From Phycisphaeraceae bacterium (GTDB taxonomy: Bacteria; Planctomycetota; Phycisphaerae; Phycisphaerales; SM1A02), in NCBI GenBank assembly GCA_019636735.1, contig JAHBWY010000006.1:124001-188000 (forward strand): DNA of 64,000 nt, given 5' to 3'. The position numbers and the translations under genes are program-made. Positions 25,806 through 35,215 of the stretch are shown piece after piece. Every line of letters begins with the position of its first letter. The first letter of the stretch is position 1. The notes under the pieces were generated by a model. It was not told where the DNA came from. It saw only the letters and a list, made by a program, of their open reading frames with translations, and ran no database searches.

Positions 25806-26333
25806 TCACTGCGCCGCATCACGCTCGAGGGCCTTGAGCGGTTTCCGGGCGCGAAGCCGGTCAGCCGGTGCCATGCGATCGATGATGAGCACGCCATCAA
25901 GATGATCGCACTCATGCTGCCAGACGCGGGCGAGCATTCCCGAGTGCGTACGCTGGTGCCGAACGCCGTCGAGGTCGCTCCATGAGAGCGTGACTGACAA
26001 CGGTCGCCTGATGTCCCCTCGAATCTCGGGCAGGCTCAAGCACCCCTCGTTCATCGAGTCGAGTTCGCCTTCCGCCTTCTCGACGATCGGATTGATGTAG
26101 ACACCCGCCTCCTCCCGCTCATCGGGCCGCGCTTCCGTCACGAAGATGCGAAGACTCTCGCCGACCTGTGGAGCAGCCAGGCCCGCCCCCTCCTCATCGC
26201 GCATGACGCGGAACATGTCCTCCACCAGCGCTCGAATGGAGTCATCGACGGTCGCGACCGACATGGCCTTCCGTCGCAGCACCGGGGCGGGATAGAGCAC
26301 GATCTTGCGCGTGGCGATCTCCTTCACGGCCAC
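25806..26333 (-). CDS. def: Peptide deformylase
   Basis: 175 residues, the usual length. All three family motifs are visible: G49-AGLAAPQVG, E96-GCLSLP with the metal-binding Cys98, and H140-ECDH144 with the other two metal ligands and catalytic Glu141. The enzyme removes the formyl group from nascent proteins, usually with Fe2+. It lies 36 bases upstream of fmt on the same strand, so formylation and deformylation are probably coexpressed. Confidence 0.97.
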   Translation of the reverse strand: MAVKEIATRKIVLYPAPVLRRKAMSVATVDDSIRALVEDMFRVMRDEEGAGLAAPQVGESLRIFVTEARPDEREEAGVYINPIVEKAEGELDSMNEGCLSLPEIRGDIRRPLSVTLSWSDLDGVRHQRTHSGMLARVWQHECDHLDGVLIIDRMAPADRLRARKPLKALERDAAQ

Positions 26334-26491
26334 ATGCTACGCGACGCTCGAAAGGCCCCGGAATCGTGCCCGCGTTGACCCAGCGGCACGGCCGCCATAC
26401 CTTGCTCCATCCGGCAATTCGAAGCGCCTGCGCGCCTCGGAGCCGCCGGGTGCAGGCACGGTTGTCCCAGCGAGTCCCCGAAGGAGTCCGC

Positions 26492-27979
26492 GTGTTCTTC
26501 AAGTTCAAGAAGAGCGAGAGTGGCGGCAGCGCATCGAAGGGCTTCCAGCCGCAGCCCGACAAGGCTCGGAAGTTCCTCGAGCACGCCGAGACCCAGGCGA
26601 ATTCGTCGAGCTATGACTACGCGCTGCTCCTCTTCGCCCAGGGCATTCGGCTCGACCCGGCCAACATGGTGGCGCACCAGCACATGTATGAAGCCGCCGT
26701 CCGCTATGTGACCGGCGGCGGGCGCGCCGCGAGCAGCAAGGACCTGAGGCAGATCGATGACGGCACAGCCGTCGGCCGCTTTGCCGCCGCCGAGTTCGCG
26801 TGGATGAAGGACCTCAACAACGCGCAGGGCGCACTGCGCATGCTGGAGCGCGGCGTCGGCGTGGCCGAGATCGGTGTCGACCTGAGCGAGTTCGGCTCAT
26901 GGGCCGCACCCAAGGTGCTGAACCTGGTCCGCGTGCAACTCAAGAAGAAGCCGAACAAGAGCCTTCTCATTCAGGCGAAGAATGCCTTCGAAGGGGTCAA
27001 CGCCTGGGACGAGGCGATGATCTGCGCGGAGGAGGCCTATCGACTCGATCCCTCCGACAGCAAGCTGATGGATGAGATCAAGCAGCTCACCGCTCAGCGT
27101 GCCATCCAGCAGGGCGGCTATCAGCAGAATGCGAACCAGGAGGGCGGCTTCCGCGCCAACATCCGAGACGCCGACAAGCAACGCGCCCTCGAAGAGGCGG
27201 AGAGCCTCTCGGGCAACGCCGACATCGAGTCGCGCAACCTCGAGCGAGCAAAGAAGGAGTTCGAGGAGAATCCTCTTTCGCTCGAGGCGATCCGTCGCTA
27301 CGCGCAGCTTCTCAAGCGGCAGCAGACGCCCGAGGCGGAACTCAAGGCGATCGAGGTGTACGAGGCGGGTTTCGCTCGAACCAGCGACTTTGCGCTGCGA
27401 GCGGCGGCCAATGACATTCGGCTCACACACATGCGGCGCGAAGTGAAGGCGCTCGAGGAGTCTGCGTCGGCCAACCCCGCCGACGCCGCCTCAACCGAGG
27501 CCGCAGCCGCCGCGCGCCGCCGCCTGCTCGAAACGGAGCTCGCGGACTACACCGATCGCATTGCCAAGTATCCGACTGATCGCAAGCTCCGCGCGGAAGC
27601 GGGTCGCGTCGCCCTCGAACTCGGCAAGATCGAGGATGCCATGGCCTTCTTCCAAGCGGCCAAGGAAGAGCCGCGACTGCGCGTCTATGGCGCTCAGATG
27701 CTGGGCCGCTGCTTCGCCGCCGAGGGGTGGCACAACGAGGCGATTGGTGAGTTCCGAGAGGCGATCAGCGCTATCGACGCAACCACCAGCGAACTCGAGC
27801 TCGACATCCGCTATGACCTCATGACCAGCCTGGCCGCCCAGGCGAAGCAGGAGAAGAGCATCGCGCTGGCGAAAGAAGCCGTGGAGATCTGCTCGGTCAT
27901 CATGCGGCGCGACATCTCCTTCCGCGACATCCGTGCGAAGCGCAAGGAGTTCGATGGGCTCCTCAAGGATCTGAGCTGA
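26492..27979 (+). CDS. TPR-repeat protein
   Basis: 495 residues. The GTG at 26492 is chosen because AAGGAG sits 6 bases upstream; longer in-frame starts have no such site. The product begins VFFKFKKSESGGSASKGF and then consists of helical pairs with TPR character (YDYALLLFAQGIRLDPANM, WDEAMICAEEAYRLDPSDSK, EDAMAFFQAAKEEP, HNEAIGEFREAISAI). A QQGGYQQNANQEGG linker divides the two halves, and a region of predicted coiled coil lies around residues 310-360. No signal peptide is seen, so it is probably cytoplasmic. Its partner is unknown. The next gene downstream is kdsB. Confidence 0.85.
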   Translation: MFFKFKKSESGGSASKGFQPQPDKARKFLEHAETQANSSSYDYALLLFAQGIRLDPANMVAHQHMYEAAVRYVTGGGRAASSKDLRQIDDGTAVGRFAAAEFAWMKDLNNAQGALRMLERGVGVAEIGVDLSEFGSWAAPKVLNLVRVQLKKKPNKSLLIQAKNAFEGVNAWDEAMICAEEAYRLDPSDSKLMDEIKQLTAQRAIQQGGYQQNANQEGGFRANIRDADKQRALEEAESLSGNADIESRNLERAKKEFEENPLSLEAIRRYAQLLKRQQTPEAELKAIEVYEAGFARTSDFALRAAANDIRLTHMRREVKALEESASANPADAASTEAAAAARRRLLETELADYTDRIAKYPTDRKLRAEAGRVALELGKIEDAMAFFQAAKEEPRLRVYGAQMLGRCFAAEGWHNEAIGEFREAISAIDATTSELELDIRYDLMTSLAAQAKQEKSIALAKEAVEICSVIMRRDISFRDIRAKRKEFDGLLKDLS

Positions 27980-28032
27980 GCTCCGGCATCGCCGGCCTCC
28001 GCGCCGGTACCCAGGCAGGTGGTGAGCCCAAC

Positions 28033-28788
28033 ATGCGAGATGTGGCCGTCGTCATTCCTGCTCGCTACGCCAGCAGCCGCTTTCCCGGCAAGCCGCTCGC
28101 GCCGATCCTGGGAAAGCCAATGATCCAGCATGTGCACGAGCGAGCCGCGACGGTCGCCCGGCGCGTGATCGTCGCCACCGACGATGAACGAATCGCGACC
28201 GCCGTCAAGGCCTTCGGCGGCGAGGTTGTCATGACTCGGGGCGATCATCCCAACGGAACGAGCCGGATCGCCGAAGTCGCGGCGACCCTCCACGAAGATG
28301 TCATCGTGAATGTGCAGGGCGATGAGCCTGGCCTCGAACCGTCGCTGATTGAGCGCGCCGTCAAGGCGCTTCGCGCCGCGGGCCGGGGCGTGCCGATGGC
28401 GACCATCGCGTCACCCTTTTCGCACGGCGAAGATCCGAAGAGCCCGCACCTTGTCAAGGTTGTTGTCGATCGCCGCGGCCGGGCCCTCTACTTCTCGCGA
28501 AGTGTGATTCCCTTTGCACGCGACGATCAACCTCGCGACGCAGCCGACTCGACCCACGCGGCGCTGCTGCGCCATGTGGGTCTCTATGCCTACCGACGCC
28601 CCTTCCTCGCCACCTTCGTCGCCCTCGAAGAGTCACCGCTCGAGCGCACGGAGCAGCTCGAACAACTGCGGGCGATCGAGCACGGCTATCCGATTGCAGT
28701 CGCCGTGGCCGAAGCAGCCGTGCACGGAATCGACACGCCTGAGCAGCTCACGGCGTTTGAGCAGGCTCTTCGCCGCGAATCGCCCTGA
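28033..28788 (+). CDS. kdsB: 3-deoxy-manno-octulosonate cytidylyltransferase
   Basis: 251 residues, normal for KdsB. The N-terminal nucleotide-binding signature AVVIPARYASSRFPGKPLAPI is present, followed by VIVATDDERIATAV, VNVQGDEPGLEPSLI and the conserved HVGLYAYRRPFL. The enzyme activates Kdo with CTP for lipopolysaccharide inner core assembly, so its presence suggests an LPS-bearing outer membrane. Its 3' end overlaps the 3' end of the convergent aminopeptidase gene by 41 bases. Confidence 0.95.
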   Translation: MRDVAVVIPARYASSRFPGKPLAPILGKPMIQHVHERAATVARRVIVATDDERIATAVKAFGGEVVMTRGDHPNGTSRIAEVAATLHEDVIVNVQGDEPGLEPSLIERAVKALRAAGRGVPMATIASPFSHGEDPKSPHLVKVVVDRRGRALYFSRSVIPFARDDQPRDAADSTHAALLRHVGLYAYRRPFLATFVALEESPLERTEQLEQLRAIEHGYPIAVAVAEAAVHGIDTPEQLTAFEQALRRESP

Positions 28789-31552
28789 GCCATCGCTCCG
28801 CTCGCTCTCGCCGCCCCGGGTCACGGTCGCTTGAGGCGATCGCCTGGAGTCGATCGGTGGCTTCCGTCGCACGAAGCGTGGCGAGCGCCTCGCCCGCCGC
28901 GTCGCGGCTTCGACGCTCGGGGTCATCGAGCATCGGCAGGAGTGCCTGAATGATGCGGTCCCGGTCGGCCGACTCGGCCATGCCGCCCAGCTTCGCGAGG
29001 GCGCGGATCGCATCGGGGCGAGCCCGATCGAAGTTGCCCCGCGCCGCCAAGGCGAGCGCCGGCTCGATCGCCCGAAGGTCCTCGATGGCCACGAGCGCCT
29101 CGATCGCCGCGCCCCTGATGCGCTCCTGGTGACTCGGCTGCTTCGTGAGGGTGAGGAGCACCTCCGCCCGATCACTCGCCTTGATCGATCCCAAGATGCT
29201 CGCTGCGGCGGCGCGGCACTGGTAGCTGCGATCATGCAGCGCCACCTTCTCGAGGCGCTCTGCGGCATCATCCTTCGGCTGCTTCTGCAAGGCGCGAACG
29301 AGCGCCAGTCGCACGCGCGGATCGGCCTCCCCGCGATCGAAGAGGTCGATCAGCTTTGCAAGCGCTTCCGGAGTTCCGAAATCCGCAAGCGCCTCGATTG
29401 CGCGGCGCCGACTGGTGCGCGGCGCCCCCACCGCCGTGGCAACATCCATGAGCATGTCGAGTGATGCGGGTTCGCTGCGGGACGCCAGTGCATCAATCGC
29501 AAACCGCCGCGCCGCCTGCGTAGGGCCGCGCCACGCCGCCGCCGTGAGCAGCTTGGTCTCCATGTCCACTTCGAGCGTCTTCAGCGTGGCCAAGCGCGGA
29601 TCAATCGCCACCATCGTCGGCGGTCCGTCGAGATCGAAGCGGCGCTCCGCAACGCGCTCACGGATCTCCCAAGGCATGGTCCTCGCCCCGCTCGCCGTCT
29701 CGATGTAGATCGGCAGATCGAAGCGGAAGGCCGGGGTGCGCTCGTCGATCTTCTGTGTCTGCTCGACGCGGACAGTGAGCGCCCGCGACTCCGCGTCGTA
29801 CCTGACGGTCGCCTTCAGATTGGGCGAGCCCGGCCGCAGGCACCACTGATCGAAGAACCACTCGAGACTGGTGCCCGATGCCGCTTCGAGAGCCTTGCGG
29901 AAGTCATCGGTCTCAGCGAGCCCGCCTGCGTGCGCGGCCATGTAGCGGCGCGTGCCGTCATAGAAGATCTCCTCACCCAGCCGCTCCCGCAGCATGTGCA
30001 GCACACTCGCCCCCTTGGTGTAGGGATTGGCTGCACGGCTGAAGGTCTCCCACGGATTGCGATAGATCGGACTCACCATCGGAAGCTGGTTGTTGGTCGA
30101 GTCGCGCTGCGCGACACCGAAGTTGCCGACCATCGAATCGAAGTAGCCGACTTCGCCGTCGCGCTCCTCGAACCAGAGCGCGGTGGCATAGGTCGCCCAC
30201 CCCTCATTGAGCCAGATGTGCGCCCATGTTCGACAGGTGACCAGATCGCCTGCCCACTGATGCGCGAGCTCATGGGAGACGAGGCCGTCGAGATCCTCCT
30301 CCTCACCCGCGATCTCATCGAAGAGGGAGCCCGGGTGGAGCGTGGTCGCCGCCACATTCTCCATGCCGCCCGCACCGAAGTTGCGGACGACAAGCTGGTC
30401 GTAGCGCGCCCATGGGTACCTCTGTCCGAAGACATGCTCGTAGAGGCGCATCATCGCGTCGGTGTTGCCGAAGGTGCGCTCGACATCGCCTTCGCGCTCC
30501 GGCGGCACCCAGACATGCATCGACACCCCGGACTCGGGTGCCTCAAGCGGCACGCGCGCGAAGCGCCCCGCGACGATCGCCACGAGGTAGGGCACGATCG
30601 GCTCCGCCTGCCGCCAATGCCAGAGTTCGCGGGCTTCGCCCACCGGCGCAGCGCCCGTCACTCCGCCGACCGGCGAATCTCGCCGCTCAATCAACGCTCC
30701 GTTCCCTGAAACCAGCAGCCCCTTCGGGGCCGTGATGTAGAAATCCACCGCCACACGAACATTCGGGAAGTCGTGGCATGGGAACCAGTGGTGATTGCTT
30801 TCCGCCTGCCCCTGTGAATGCACTTCCGGCGCATCGGTCCCCTCGCCGGACCCGAGTGATGGCGTGAAGATGAGCCCCTGCGCCGGCCGGTCGCCCGAGT
30901 AGCGAATCGCGACTTCGACTTCGCGTGGCGGCAATGGCTCGGCGAAGCGGATCCCCAGCTTTGGACCATCGTGGAAGAACTCGATCTCCTCCCCGGCGTT
31001 CGCCATGCCCTTGCCCCAGCGGACCCACTTCACATCGAGACCGGCGCAGTCGAGGGTGAGGCCTTGCACAGGCACGCCGATCGGCGCGATCCGATAGGTC
31101 GCCAAGCCTTCGAAGCGTGCGCGGTCCATGTCGACCAAGTCGAGATCAAGCCGAAGGTGTCGGTACTCAACGAGCGGATCGGGCGCCCAGTTGCGATTGT
31201 CCGCTCCGGTCGCAGGGTCGAAGGCTCCGCGCCCCCGCTCCCCGGCGACTTCCATCATGCGGCCGCAGCCCCACTCGCCCCATGCCGTCTCCTCAGCCGC
31301 CGTGGCGCGCGGTGTCGCCTGGAGTGCAGCGACGGCGAGGGCGACGACCGCGAGGCTCCCGCCGATCACTTGAAGGGAGCGCGCCAGAGGTGACCACGCG
31401 CCTGCCGATCGCCCGACTGTCGCCGGGTCGCCAAGACCCGAGTCACCGCAATCGGCCACCGCCGATGTCGCCTGTCCCTCGGCCAAGCCACCCCGTCGAA
31501 GGCCACACCTTGTCCACTTCAAGCCTGGTCCCATCACCTTGATTCGTCGCAT
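28748..31552 (-). CDS. M1-family aminopeptidase with C-terminal HEAT-type repeats
   Basis: 934 residues. A hydrophobic export segment lies at about residues 60-78 (QVIGGSLAVVALAVAALQ) after an unusually long Arg-rich lead, so a later start is possible. The catalytic domain has the GAMEN-like GAGGMENVAATTLHP and the zinc motif H427-ELAH431 with Glu450 (HEXXH-X18-E). The C-terminal 250 residues form helical repeats with HEAT character (VRLALVRALQKQPKDDAAE, RGAAIEALVAIEDLRAIEPA), which replace the usual C-terminal domain. It probably cleaves N-terminal residues from peptides outside the inner membrane. Its end overlaps kdsB. Confidence 0.92.
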   Translation of the reverse strand: MRRIKVMGPGLKWTRCGLRRGGLAEGQATSAVADCGDSGLGDPATVGRSAGAWSPLARSLQVIGGSLAVVALAVAALQATPRATAAEETAWGEWGCGRMMEVAGERGRGAFDPATGADNRNWAPDPLVEYRHLRLDLDLVDMDRARFEGLATYRIAPIGVPVQGLTLDCAGLDVKWVRWGKGMANAGEEIEFFHDGPKLGIRFAEPLPPREVEVAIRYSGDRPAQGLIFTPSLGSGEGTDAPEVHSQGQAESNHHWFPCHDFPNVRVAVDFYITAPKGLLVSGNGALIERRDSPVGGVTGAAPVGEARELWHWRQAEPIVPYLVAIVAGRFARVPLEAPESGVSMHVWVPPEREGDVERTFGNTDAMMRLYEHVFGQRYPWARYDQLVVRNFGAGGMENVAATTLHPGSLFDEIAGEEEDLDGLVSHELAHQWAGDLVTCRTWAHIWLNEGWATYATALWFEERDGEVGYFDSMVGNFGVAQRDSTNNQLPMVSPIYRNPWETFSRAANPYTKGASVLHMLRERLGEEIFYDGTRRYMAAHAGGLAETDDFRKALEAASGTSLEWFFDQWCLRPGSPNLKATVRYDAESRALTVRVEQTQKIDERTPAFRFDLPIYIETASGARTMPWEIRERVAERRFDLDGPPTMVAIDPRLATLKTLEVDMETKLLTAAAWRGPTQAARRFAIDALASRSEPASLDMLMDVATAVGAPRTSRRRAIEALADFGTPEALAKLIDLFDRGEADPRVRLALVRALQKQPKDDAAERLEKVALHDRSYQCRAAAASILGSIKASDRAEVLLTLTKQPSHQERIRGAAIEALVAIEDLRAIEPALALAARGNFDRARPDAIRALAKLGGMAESADRDRIIQALLPMLDDPERRSRDAAGEALATLRATEATDRLQAIASSDRDPGRRERAERWLRAIRGEEPAQTP

Positions 31553-31623
31553 ATGCCCACGATAGCGACTTGGATGGGCAATCCGCCCTTGTTCATGCGA
31601 GGCCCGGCGCGTTACGATCAGAC

Positions 31624-33474
31624 ATGCCCCTCAGCGAACGCCGCGACGCGACCAGGCCTGATTCCGGAACTGGCTTCTTGTCGCAGTTCAGCGATTCGCA
31701 GGAAGCAGGCGAGTGGTTTTCCCCGGCACCGGCGGGTTACCAGCGCGGACGCACGCGCTTCGTGGTGGTGATCGGCACCGTCATGAGCGGTCTCGGCAAG
31801 GGAATCTTTTCGAGTTCGCTCGCCAAGCTGCTGAAGGACAAGGGCCTCCAGGTGGCACCCATCAAGATGGAGGGCTACCTCAACATCGACTCGGGCACGC
31901 TCAACCCATTCCGGCACGGCGAAGTCTTCGTGCTCGATGACGGTCTCGAGACCGACATGGATCTCGGCACCTACGAGAGGATTCTCGATCAGGATCTCTC
32001 GAGACGGAACTTCGTGACCGCAGGCCAGATCTACACGGAGATTCTCGAGCGAGAGCGGCGCGGCGGCTATCTCGGGCGCGATGTGCAGATGATTCCGCAT
32101 GTGACCGGCGCCGTGAAGATGCGCCTTCGAGAACTCGCCATGACCGGCGGGCCCGGCGGTCGCCCCGCCGATGTCGTCTTCGTCGAAGTGGGTGGCACCG
32201 CAGGCGACTATGAGAACGGCTTCTACATCGAGGCGCTGCGCGAGCTCGCCTTCGAGGAGGGGCCGGATTCGACCTGTTTCGTTGCGCTCACCTACATCCT
32301 TGAACCGACGATTCTCGGAGAACAGAAGTCGAAGGCGGCGCAGTTGGGCATCAAGCGACTGATGGAGGCTGGCATCCAACCGCAGCTCATCGCCTGCCGC
32401 GCGAAGAACCCCGTCTCGGACAAGGTGATGCAGAAGATCGGGATGTTCTCCAATGTCCCGATCAAGCGCATCTTCTCGATGCACGATCGAGAGTCGATCT
32501 ATGTCATTCCCGACGCCATGCGCGCGGGGGGCCTCGACCGCGAGATTCTCTCGATCCTCGGCCTGCATGACCGCGTGCACGCCCAGCATGAAGATGACGC
32601 CCGGCGCCGCTGGGGCGAGTTCAGCGCGAAGCTCGCCGCGCCTCGTCGCCATGCCGTGCGCATCGGCATTGCCGGCAAGTACGCCTCGCTTCGAGACGCC
32701 TATGCATCGATCGACAAGGCGATCGAGCACTGCGGGATTCATCTCTCCGCCTCAGTTGAGGTTGCGTGGCTGGACACGAGTGACATTCGCACGCTCGATG
32801 ACGCAGGGCGGGCGCTCGCCGGCTGCGATGCGATCATCGTGCCCGGCGGCTTCGGGGTGCGCGGCGTCGAAGGGAAGATCCGCTGTGTGGAGTGGGCCAG
32901 AACGAAGGGACTTCCCTTCCTCGGCATCTGCCTCGGCTTCCAGGTGGCCGTCATCGAGTTCGCTCGGCATGTGCTTGGCTGGGATGGCGCGAACACCACG
33001 GAGCTCGATCCAGCGACTCCCTACCCGGTCATCTCCGAGCTGCCCGAGCAGAAGCGCATCGAGGGAATCATGGGCGGCACCATGCGACTCGGGGCGCAGG
33101 ATGTGGTCATCGAGCCCGGCACACTCGCCTCGTTCCTCTTCGGCGGGCAGCCGCTGGTGCGGGAGCGCTTCCGCCATCGCTACGAAGTCGACCCGGCGCA
33201 CATCGAAGCGTTGACCGGGGCGGGACTCGTTTTCAGCGGCCGGCATCCGAAGTTCCCGGTGATGCAGGTCGTCGAACTCCCCGCGCACGCACACCCATAC
33301 TTCATCGGGGCGCAGTTCCACCCGGAGTTGACGAGCCGACCCCTCAGGCCCCAGCCGCTCTTTGCGGGACTGGTGGCCGCGGCCCTCTGCCGCGTGAGGC
33401 CGGAGGTGGCGAACGAACCCGCGATTGCACGCTGGCACCGCCCCGCCGAGGTCGCGAACGCGACGCACGCCTGA
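31624..33474 (+). CDS. pyrG: CTP synthase (divergent, N-terminally extended)
   Basis: 616 residues from ATG 31624; typical CTP synthases are about 540. An extra 45 residues precede the synthase domain. The P-loop SGLGKGI (55-61) is standard, but the next conserved block reads KMEGYLNIDSGTLNPFRHGE where E. coli-type enzymes have KxDPYxNxDPGTMSPxxHGE. The C-terminal glutamine amidotransferase domain has the nucleophile Cys436 in GICLGFQ and GAQFHPELTSRP with the His-Glu pair. It makes CTP from UTP with ammonia from glutamine. No paralogue is seen in the window, so this is probably the working enzyme. Confidence 0.93.
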   Translation: MPLSERRDATRPDSGTGFLSQFSDSQEAGEWFSPAPAGYQRGRTRFVVVIGTVMSGLGKGIFSSSLAKLLKDKGLQVAPIKMEGYLNIDSGTLNPFRHGEVFVLDDGLETDMDLGTYERILDQDLSRRNFVTAGQIYTEILERERRGGYLGRDVQMIPHVTGAVKMRLRELAMTGGPGGRPADVVFVEVGGTAGDYENGFYIEALRELAFEEGPDSTCFVALTYILEPTILGEQKSKAAQLGIKRLMEAGIQPQLIACRAKNPVSDKVMQKIGMFSNVPIKRIFSMHDRESIYVIPDAMRAGGLDREILSILGLHDRVHAQHEDDARRRWGEFSAKLAAPRRHAVRIGIAGKYASLRDAYASIDKAIEHCGIHLSASVEVAWLDTSDIRTLDDAGRALAGCDAIIVPGGFGVRGVEGKIRCVEWARTKGLPFLGICLGFQVAVIEFARHVLGWDGANTTELDPATPYPVISELPEQKRIEGIMGGTMRLGAQDVVIEPGTLASFLFGGQPLVRERFRHRYEVDPAHIEALTGAGLVFSGRHPKFPVMQVVELPAHAHPYFIGAQFHPELTSRPLRPQPLFAGLVAAALCRVRPEVANEPAIARWHRPAEVANATHA

Positions 33475-33614
33475 CGCAACGAGCCACTTCAAAGTGGCGA
33501 TCCAGCCACAGCTCTCGCCGCGCGGATCCGCCTCGCCTTCCGGCGTTGACGGACAAGACCATGGCCGTTGAGCAAGACCCCGATGGGCGCTCTTCGGCTA
33601 CACTCTCCCGCCCC

Positions 33615-33688
33615 GGCGATGTAGCTCAGCTGGCTAGAGCGAGGGATTCATAAACCCTAGGTCGGCGGTTCGAGCCCGCCCATCGCCA
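33615..33688 (+). tRNA. tRNA-Met (CAT), elongator type
   Basis: Cloverleaf of 74 nt: acceptor GGCGATG/CATCGCC, D arm GCTC...GAGC, anticodon loop TTCATAA, T arm GGCGG-TTCGAGC-CCGCC, discriminator A. CCA is not encoded. The anticodon stem has an A-A mismatch at the loop end (AGGGA/ACCCT). The acceptor lacks initiator features. A CAT tRNA modified for isoleucine cannot be excluded. Confidence 0.9.
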
Positions 33689-33703
33689 TTGGACGCTCGC
33701 GGC

Positions 33704-35137
33704 TTACGGGCACGGCCCCCACGCGCCCAGCAGGATCGCGAGATCGGCGCCATCGACGCTTCCGCTGCCATCGAGGTCGCCGCTGCCGGAGCCTCCCCAC
33801 TGCCCGAGCAGAATCGCGAGATCAGCGCCGTCGACGGTGCCGCTGTCATTGAGGTCGCCGACGCAGACCTCGACCTCGGGTGTCGCGGGCACCGGCACAT
33901 TCACTGACACAGAGCTTTCCTCGCCCGGCTTGAAGAGTCCGATCGATGCGGCACCGGTCACGGGCGGCTGATCGGCCACGAAGCGGAAGTTGAACATGGT
34001 GCTCCAACGCAGCGCGTTGGCGTTCGCATTCTGGGCGAAGGTCTGGGTACTCCAGAGCAGCTCGCTCCCGGATGCCGACATCACCCACGGATCGGTCGAG
34101 TAGGGCTCGCCCGAGTGGTGATTGATGATCGTCTGGCCCTGATTGGTGACCGTTACACCGGGCGCCACCGGGATTGACCACGACCCTGCGGCCCGGTCGA
34201 CATTCTGATTGAAGACGGCGTACTCGTAGCTCCAGGTGCCGTTGCCGTTGACGCTCACCTTCGAGCCGACGATGAAGCGACCGTCGCCGGGAACATCGAT
34301 CTCCTGAATGACGACATCGGGATCGGGGATGCCGACGCCGAGACCATGATCCTTCCACGCATAGATCGCGTGGCGCTGTTGCACCGTTGGCCCCACGAAG
34401 CTGAGCGTGTAGGAGCCGCTCGAGAAGGCACCCACCGTGAAGCGCCGATAGGCGCCGTTGTTGTTCGCATTGCCCGCCGCCGCGTCATCCGCCGCGATGT
34501 AGTGGCCCTCGCCGATATAGATGGCACCCGAGTTGAGAGCGGGGTCGAGCGCATCGATGGGAACCTGAATGCGTCGACCGATGATGTTCGGGGCAGCCGG
34601 TGCCGAGAAGGGATACGGGAACGCGCCGGTCAGGGGATTGATCTGCGAACGGGGCCCAAGCCAGGTGGTGCTTCCGTTCAGGCTCGCGCTGTAGGGATCG
34701 GAACATCCCACGCCAAGCGTGTCGCAGTTGGTCGCCTGACACGGCCCGCACAGCGTGCCGCTGAGCGCACAGAAGCCGTGCTTCACCCAGCTCATGCCGA
34801 TCTGTTCGAAGCGGCCGTCCACGATCCGATACATGTTCTGCGCGATGACCGGGTGCTGGTCCTTGGTGCAGAGCCCGGGGACATCGGCATCACACCAGAA
34901 GAGCACCTGATCGCCGATGTTGCACGAGGTCGTGCCGATCGCATAGGCCGAGATGCCATTGACCGTGCCGTACTTGCCGATGTCCGGCATCGCGCCGATG
35001 ATCACATCGGGACCAATGACCGAAGCGACGCCGCCATCATCGTCTGCGGCGACTCGGGGCTGGGCATCGAGGCGGCCAACTGCCACAGCCACGGACGCGA
35101 GTGAGGTGAGCACGATGAGGCGACCGATCAAGTTCAT
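33704..35137 (-). CDS. Secreted protein with dockerin-like C-terminal repeats (paralogue 1)
   Basis: 477 residues from ATG 35137 with a GGAG upstream. The signal peptide is MNLIGRLIVLTSLASVAVAV. The body holds many conserved Cys (CNIGDQVLFWC, CALSGTLCGPC, GVGCSDPYSASLNG) and aromatic motifs shared with the adjacent paralogue, including NANALRWSTMFNFRFVADQP and HHSGEPYSTDPW. The C-terminus carries two calcium-binding-type dockerin-like repeats, GDLNDSGTVDGADLAILLGQ and a second copy ending LLGAWGPCP. These tails are very common in planctomycete exoproteins. Function is unknown. It lies 78 bases downstream of its paralogue on the same strand, so the two probably share a transcript. Confidence 0.85.
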   Translation of the reverse strand: MNLIGRLIVLTSLASVAVAVGRLDAQPRVAADDDGGVASVIGPDVIIGAMPDIGKYGTVNGISAYAIGTTSCNIGDQVLFWCDADVPGLCTKDQHPVIAQNMYRIVDGRFEQIGMSWVKHGFCALSGTLCGPCQATNCDTLGVGCSDPYSASLNGSTTWLGPRSQINPLTGAFPYPFSAPAAPNIIGRRIQVPIDALDPALNSGAIYIGEGHYIAADDAAAGNANNNGAYRRFTVGAFSSGSYTLSFVGPTVQQRHAIYAWKDHGLGVGIPDPDVVIQEIDVPGDGRFIVGSKVSVNGNGTWSYEYAVFNQNVDRAAGSWSIPVAPGVTVTNQGQTIINHHSGEPYSTDPWVMSASGSELLWSTQTFAQNANANALRWSTMFNFRFVADQPPVTGAASIGLFKPGEESSVSVNVPVPATPEVEVCVGDLNDSGTVDGADLAILLGQWGGSGSGDLDGSGSVDGADLAILLGAWGPCP

Positions 35138-35215
35138 CAGAGACTTCTCCAGGAAAGGCAATGCAGCCGCGGCTGGAAGAGGCGCGGCGACGGGCTGAGC
35201 TTCACGCGCGTTGTA

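Noticed and set aside
33484-33501. Hairpin GCCACTT...AAGTGGC after pyrG as a terminator
   Set aside because: The stem is short, the loop is too small and no T-run follows.
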